A DNA stretch of 64,000 nucleotides from an uncultured Microbulbifer sp. (GTDB lineage: Bacteria; Pseudomonadota; Gammaproteobacteria; Pseudomonadales; Cellvibrionaceae). Where the stretch lies: positions 1,424,737 to 1,488,736 of the forward strand of contig NZ_CANNGQ010000001.1 in assembly GCF_947504145.1 (NCBI RefSeq), given 5' to 3'. A program made the translations under genes and the position numbers. The notes below the pieces were generated by a model, which searched no databases, was not told the DNA's origin, and saw only the letters and a program-made list of their open reading frames with translations. Of this stretch, positions 59,381 to 64,000 are shown piece after piece; the stretch's first letter is position 1, and each line of letters opens with the position of its first letter.

Positions 59381-60673
59381 TCAACGCTCCCGGAGTGCTT
59401 CACCGGCCTGATTGAAAGGTTTTACCAGATAATCAAATACCGTTTTTGATCCAGTGCGAACGTCCACGGTAGCAACCATACCCGGAACAATCGGGAATTC
59501 CTGCCCGGCGCGATTGATCAGCGCATCTTCATCCGTCAGGATCAAAACGTGATAAAAATACTCACCGGGCCTGGTTTCATCCTGGATCGTATCTGGTGAT
59601 ATGATTGTGACTTTTCCATCCAGGCCACCGTACACCGAATAATCGTACGCAGTAATCTTTACTTTCGCTTCCTGACCTGGGTGGATAAAGGCAATATCAC
59701 GCGGTGATATTTTTGCTTCAATCAAGAGGCGATCGTCCAGTGGCACTATCTCCATCAATCGGCCGTTTGGAGGAAGCACACCACCGATGGTGGTGACCTC
59801 AATATCTTTGACAATACCGCGTACGGGTGATTTCAGAGTAAGCCGGGTGAGGGAGTCCGCACGCCCTTCGATGACTGACCGCAACGCTTCGACTTCCGCG
59901 TTTACCGCCGCCATTTCTTCCCGCGCCCGAACCATGTATTCGGAGCGCACGTCTTTGATCTTCAAGTCGAGCTCGGATTTCTGGCGGCTAAGACGCAGTA
60001 CTTCTACGTTACTGGCGGCACCGGAGCTGACCAGAGAGCGGGTAATGGAAAGTTCCCGCTGCACCAATTCTCTCGACTCTTCCAGACTACTGAGTGAATC
60101 CCCCAGGCCTTTCTGGCGTGTCTGATAGAGCTTGCGCTCTTTGGCTACAAGATCGTCAAATTTTTTCAGTTCTTCCGGGAAATCGAGGTCAGTCCCGTTA
60201 ACCTCCGCAGTCAGGCGGGCGGCGCTGGCCAGCGCCGCTCGGTAGCGCGCCTCACTCTCCTGCACATTAGATCGAATTTTGGTCGGGTCCAGCTGAGCCA
60301 GTACCTGACCGCGCTCGACAATATCCCCTTCGGCGACGTTCAACCGTGCAAGTATCCCGCCCTCCAAAGACTGGATGAACTGAGCGCGAGAAGTGGGGAT
60401 TACTTTGCCAGCGCCCTTGGACACCTCATCCACCCTGGCAAAATAGGACCAGGTAACAAAACACACCAATAGCAAGAAAAAAACCCAGATCACCCGATTA
60501 GACTTTGACAGCTGTGTGTCATCCGAGTCTTCGCTGTAGTGGGCACCGGCGTTGTGGAAGTCAGCTTCAAGAATCGCCACATTGGCGGCTACCGCCGGGG
60601 TTTGCTCTTTTCGACTGATAGCCGATTCGCGAATCGCCAACAGGTTTTCCGATGATTCATTTGGTTTATCCAT
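59381..60673 (-). CDS. HlyD-family membrane fusion protein of a type I secretion system
   Basis: A 430-residue adaptor with a cytoplasmic N-tail of about 55 residues, one membrane segment (~57-77, VIWVFFLLLVCFVTW), a lipoyl/biotinyl-like half (GGILARLNVAEGDIV), a long coiled-coil hairpin (~135-285) and a beta-barrel C-terminus with VKITAYDYSVYGGLDG. It bridges the ABC protein and TolC. Its start codon overlaps the ABC gene stop (TGATG). Confidence 0.92.
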   Translation of the reverse strand: MDKPNESSENLLAIRESAISRKEQTPAVAANVAILEADFHNAGAHYSEDSDDTQLSKSNRVIWVFFLLLVCFVTWSYFARVDEVSKGAGKVIPTSRAQFIQSLEGGILARLNVAEGDIVERGQVLAQLDPTKIRSNVQESEARYRAALASAARLTAEVNGTDLDFPEELKKFDDLVAKERKLYQTRQKGLGDSLSSLEESRELVQRELSITRSLVSSGAASNVEVLRLSRQKSELDLKIKDVRSEYMVRAREEMAAVNAEVEALRSVIEGRADSLTRLTLKSPVRGIVKDIEVTTIGGVLPPNGRLMEIVPLDDRLLIEAKISPRDIAFIHPGQEAKVKITAYDYSVYGGLDGKVTIISPDTIQDETRPGEYFYHVLILTDEDALINRAGQEFPIVPGMVATVDVRTGSKTVFDYLVKPFNQAGEALRER

Positions 60674-62895
60674 CAGCTTACCCGCTCATCTTCGCTAGCC
60701 CTGTGCTGCTTGGGTGCTGCCTGGCCTTGCGCGCCGGTACTGACCTTCGCCAGCTTTTGTAACGCGATAGCCTTGGGTTCATCCAGGATCAGGCGGCCGT
60801 TTTCGACCACAAGAATTCGATCTGCCAGTTGCAGGGTACTGCTGCGGTGGGTGGCAATAATCAGGGTACGCCCGGCGACCCACCGCTCTAGCTTGGCGAT
60901 AAAACGTTTTTCAGTCAGGTCATCCAGGGAAGCGGTCGGCTCGTCCAGCAAGATGATCTGCGGATTTCGGATAAGCAGCCTCGCCAACAATAATGATTGC
61001 CGTTGACCACCGGACAACCCCAAGCCGCCCTCAAGCACCAGATGATCCAGACCTTTGGGCAACTTGCGCACAAACTCCAGAGCACCGGACATATCCAGAG
61101 CAGCAATAATTTCCCGGTCCGTGGCACCGGGTGCGCCAAGGGTGACATTTTCCCGCAGGGTTCCGTGAAACAGGCTGGAATTCTGAGTAAGCAGACCGAT
61201 ATCCCGGCGGGTATCTGCCGGATCGATATGTTCGAGGCTTACCCCGTCGAGGGTAATTTCACCAGCGCTTGCCTCCATCAACCCCGACAGTGCCTGTAGC
61301 AAGGTGGATTTGCCGGCGCCATTGCGGCCAAGCACGGCAATTTTTTCTCCGGCCTCAATACGCAGTGATTCGACCTGTAACGCCGGCACACCCTCGTCAC
61401 TGCCGTACTTGAACTCTGCCTGCCGTAGCTGGTAGTTGCCACTGATAGACGACAGATGCACCCGGCGGCTGCCCTCCGGGTGATCTACCGGAAGTTGCAT
61501 AATCTGATCCAAACCTTTAAGAGCGTATTTGGCCTGCTGCCAACGGCTCAACACCTGAGTAATCTGGGACATGGGCGCCATCATTCGCGACCCGAGAATG
61601 GAAGCCGCCACCAGTGAACCCGTCGTCATATCCCCGGCCATCACCATGGGCGCCCCGAACAGAACAATCAACGCGAAGACGGATGACTGCACATTGTGGG
61701 TCCAGGTCACCAGTCGTCCGATCAACCCCCGCAGCCGCAAATTCGACTCCGCGGTGACGGCGTTATAGTGATTCCACTGCTGTTGAAATCGCTGCTCTGC
61801 CTGCAATGCTTTGATGTCTTCCATCCCCTGCACTGTTTCTACCAGCATGGCATTGCGCAGGGAGGATTCTCGGATGGATTCGCCAGCCAATCGCGCAAGC
61901 TTGCGCTGGGCCAGCAACCCGGGAATGATCAGTGCAGCAAGCGCACCGAGAGGCACCAGGGCCAAAGGCCCGGCGATGTACCACATGAAGGACAGGAAAA
62001 GGAAAAAGAAAGGCAGGTCTGCCATCGCGAGGATTGTGGTCGAGGTCACCATTTCCCTGACCCGGTCCAGTTCCCGGATCTGGGAAATAAATGCGCCGGT
62101 GGACTTTGGTCGCGCGCTATTACGAAGACGTACCGCGTGACCGTACACCAGATCCGACACCCGAATATCTGCTCGCTTGCCGAGTAAATCCGTTACCCGT
62201 ACGCGATTTACGCGCATCACAAAGTCAAACAGTACCGCAATCATGACACCGCTAAACAGTACATACAGTGTCGGTGTGGACTCCGCGGGGATCACCCGAT
62301 CGTAAACCTGTTTTGCAAACAGGATGCCAGCAAGTGCGAGAATGTTTGCCACGGTAGTGGCAATCATTACGTGCCCATAAGGTTTCAGATCCCGCAGTAT
62401 GATGGACCGGAACCAATGTTTTTGCTGCGGTTTGACGTAATCGTCAACCCGTGCATCGGCAACATTCTGTGCAGGACGCAACACCACGACGGATGCAATC
62501 TGTTGAATCAGTGCAGGGGCTTTAACTTGTGACGCGACACCCCCGTCGCCGCTAAATGATACCGAGAGCAGACCTTTTCCGTTGGACGTTTCAACAACAC
62601 CAATTTGCCCATCGCGCAGTTGAACTGTCAACGGCAAACGCCAGGGGCTCAACATACTTGCGTCAAATTTACAAAACTTCGCTACCAGTCCTGCTTGCCG
62701 AGCCATACTGCGCACTACGTTTTCGACCGGTTCGCTGGTTCCCCAGTGAGAAGCGATGCGTACGTTTTCTTCAGAAAATTCCAGCCGATAGAATTTTGCG
62801 ACCGCTACGATGGCTCTGACCCAAGGCACATAATCCGTTTCCGAACCCTGTGAATTACCATCTGCCTGTGACGGATGTTGTGACTCATTTATCAT
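60673..62895 (-). CDS. Type I secretion ABC transporter with degenerate C39-like domain
   Basis: A 740-residue LapB/HlyB-type exporter. The N-terminal ~130 residues resemble the C39 peptidase domain but lack its catalytic cysteine, as in C39-like domains that only bind substrate. Membrane segments lie at ~175-420. The ATPase has Walker A GRNGAGKST near 523, the signature LSGGQRQ near 628 and Walker B ILLDEPTASLDD near 650. It starts within the end of the TolC gene (ATGA overlap). I saw no RTX or glycine-zipper substrate gene in the window. Confidence 0.92.
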   Translation of the reverse strand: MINESQHPSQADGNSQGSETDYVPWVRAIVAVAKFYRLEFSEENVRIASHWGTSEPVENVVRSMARQAGLVAKFCKFDASMLSPWRLPLTVQLRDGQIGVVETSNGKGLLSVSFSGDGGVASQVKAPALIQQIASVVVLRPAQNVADARVDDYVKPQQKHWFRSIILRDLKPYGHVMIATTVANILALAGILFAKQVYDRVIPAESTPTLYVLFSGVMIAVLFDFVMRVNRVRVTDLLGKRADIRVSDLVYGHAVRLRNSARPKSTGAFISQIRELDRVREMVTSTTILAMADLPFFFLFLSFMWYIAGPLALVPLGALAALIIPGLLAQRKLARLAGESIRESSLRNAMLVETVQGMEDIKALQAEQRFQQQWNHYNAVTAESNLRLRGLIGRLVTWTHNVQSSVFALIVLFGAPMVMAGDMTTGSLVAASILGSRMMAPMSQITQVLSRWQQAKYALKGLDQIMQLPVDHPEGSRRVHLSSISGNYQLRQAEFKYGSDEGVPALQVESLRIEAGEKIAVLGRNGAGKSTLLQALSGLMEASAGEITLDGVSLEHIDPADTRRDIGLLTQNSSLFHGTLRENVTLGAPGATDREIIAALDMSGALEFVRKLPKGLDHLVLEGGLGLSGGQRQSLLLARLLIRNPQIILLDEPTASLDDLTEKRFIAKLERWVAGRTLIIATHRSSTLQLADRILVVENGRLILDEPKAIALQKLAKVSTGAQGQAAPKQHRASEDERVS

Positions 62896-64000
62896 GGCAA
62901 CACTTCCACACCTTGTATCGCACGGCCTTGTAAATCAAACGCATTGCGGATTTCCCCGACGGTATACAAGCAATCCACCTGAAGACTGTAGAGGTCGTAC
63001 TGGGTGTTACTTTTTTCGATACGTGCCTGCTGTACCTCTTCTTCCGAATTCAGAAGCTCCACCAGAGTGCGAGTACCCAAAGCAGAGTACTGTTTGCGAT
63101 ACAGGTCGCGGGTTTCCTCGATTGCCTGTAACCGCGCATCGAGAATATTCAGACTGCGCTCCAGCCCAACACTCTGGCTCTGTGCGATACGTAGATCCCG
63201 GGCCACCGCCAGCCGCGCTGTGTCTTTCGCCGCTTCCGCGGAGCGCATCGCGAAGCTGGCGGCATCACGGTTCGCGTATATCCGTCCACCCTGATAAATC
63301 GGCATAGAGAGGTTTAGGAAGATGGCGCTTTCGTGGTCGTTCAACGCATTGGTATCGACATATTCCTGGTCGAGATAACTGTTGACACTGCCATCCAGTG
63401 ATAATGTCGGCCAGGACTGGGCGCGCGCTTCTTTCAGTTGTGCCACGGCTTCCGCCCGCTGCGCCTCCGCCACAAGAACCGCGGGCGCGGTGTTGGCCTG
63501 CATCGGATCCACCATGCAGCCATTCATCACAGACTGCGGTACACCACTGGTCAGCAAAACCTGCTGTTCCACACCCATCAGGTTTTGTAAAACACTGCGC
63601 CAACGATTCAGCTGCGCCATAGTCTGCTGTCGATTGGCGCGGGCGGACTCAATTCGGGCCTGGGCTTGCAGCACATCAGACCGAGAACTAGCGCCCCGCT
63701 GATTGCGCATGGTAACCAGTCGCGAAATGGCAGACACACCTTCTACCTGTGCGTCCGCCGAATCCACCAGCGCCTGATAGCGCAACACTTCGATCGCAGC
63801 CTGCGCCGTTTCTCGTGCCACTGTGTCAATCTGCTGCAATACCCGCGCCTGCGAGGCCCGCGCGCTGGCGGTTGCAGCATCCACGCTTCCGGATATTTTT
63901 CCGAAATCGTAAATTACCTGCGACACGTACAGCTGCACCGCATGACCATCACCATCGCCATCATCTTCCGTGTCGTAGCCCCCCACTACACCGAGACTGA
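62892..64000 (-). CDS. TolC-family outer membrane protein (partial; N-terminus beyond window)
   Basis: The frame is open to base 64000, so this is the C-terminal part, about 369 residues, of a TolC/LapE-like outer membrane channel. The visible part has long alpha-helical segments (TVARETAQAAIEVLRYQAL and QARIESARANRQQ) and beta-strand regions such as QLYVSQVIYDFGKISG and IFLNLSMPIYQGGRIYANR, the usual TolC repeat. It is first of the visible operon and overlaps the ABC gene by four bases. Confidence 0.9.
   Translation of the reverse strand, partial: SLGVVGGYDTEDDGDGDGHAVQLYVSQVIYDFGKISGSVDAATASARASQARVLQQIDTVARETAQAAIEVLRYQALVDSADAQVEGVSAISRLVTMRNQRGASSRSDVLQAQARIESARANRQQTMAQLNRWRSVLQNLMGVEQQVLLTSGVPQSVMNGCMVDPMQANTAPAVLVAEAQRAEAVAQLKEARAQSWPTLSLDGSVNSYLDQEYVDTNALNDHESAIFLNLSMPIYQGGRIYANRDAASFAMRSAEAAKDTARLAVARDLRIAQSQSVGLERSLNILDARLQAIEETRDLYRKQYSALGTRTLVELLNSEEEVQQARIEKSNTQYDLYSLQVDCLYTVGEIRNAFDLQGRAIQGVEVLP

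Overview
The window looks like chromosomal DNA of a marine agar-degrading gammaproteobacterium of the Microbulbifer/Saccharophagus type. The signs are polyserine-linked CBM6 modules on secreted glycoside hydrolases, three agarase families (GH50, GH16, GH86) close together, large TonB-dependent receptors of the Xanthomonas/Caulobacter class, and a gammaproteobacterial housekeeping set (mutS, fdxA, dinB). I saw no insertion sequence, prophage, CRISPR array, rRNA or tRNA.

Bases 1-31,500 form an agar-utilisation locus. In order it holds the start of a GH50 agarase lipoprotein, an MFS sugar-acid transporter, a GH16 agarase with two CBM6 modules, a large lipoprotein, an operon of aldehyde dehydrogenase + APH-fold kinase + enolase paralogue, two GH86 enzymes, a TonB receptor, a 2-keto-3-deoxygluconate kinase with a Tat-exported PhoD-like phosphatase, and a second TonB receptor with a flavin-dependent halogenase and a SapC-family protein. 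Seven copies of one 18-bp motif (consensus TTGTYRACAATYDACNRT) sit upstream of nearly all these units and almost nowhere else that I could see. They suggest one regulon under a repressor encoded outside the window. The pathway can be read as: cleavage outside the cell, uptake through the TonB receptors, MFS import, oxidation of an aldose to an aldonate, ring opening or dehydration, and phosphorylation by KdgK.

Bases 31,900-38,600 carry housekeeping genes: mutS, a 7Fe ferredoxin, an AhpD-fold protein, dinB, a small membrane protein, and a divergent sigma-70-like gene followed by a membrane protein. Bases 38,670-50,380 hold a long fatty-acid or hydroxy-acid catabolic operon (quinone-oxidoreductase-like MDR, thiolase, three SDRs, MaoC hydratase, APH-type kinase, acyl-CoA dehydrogenase, histidine phosphatase), then a divergent LysR gene and a fadH-type dienoyl-CoA reductase.

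Bases 50,700-64,000 are the most unusual part. A 1,612-residue protein combines an alpha-barrel-like region, a CapA-like metallophosphatase and a MurF-like ligase. It converges on an operon that reads TolC - C39-like/ABC exporter - HlyD - periplasmic transglutaminase-like protein - CphA-type ATP-grasp ligase fused to an acylphosphatase - 2OG-Fe(II) oxygenase-like protein. The two ligase halves of a cyanophycin-synthetase-like enzyme thus appear on separate polypeptides beside a type I secretion system. I infer a candidate undescribed pathway that makes, modifies and exports an amide-linked peptide or polymer. All functions are inferred from motifs and context, with no database search.
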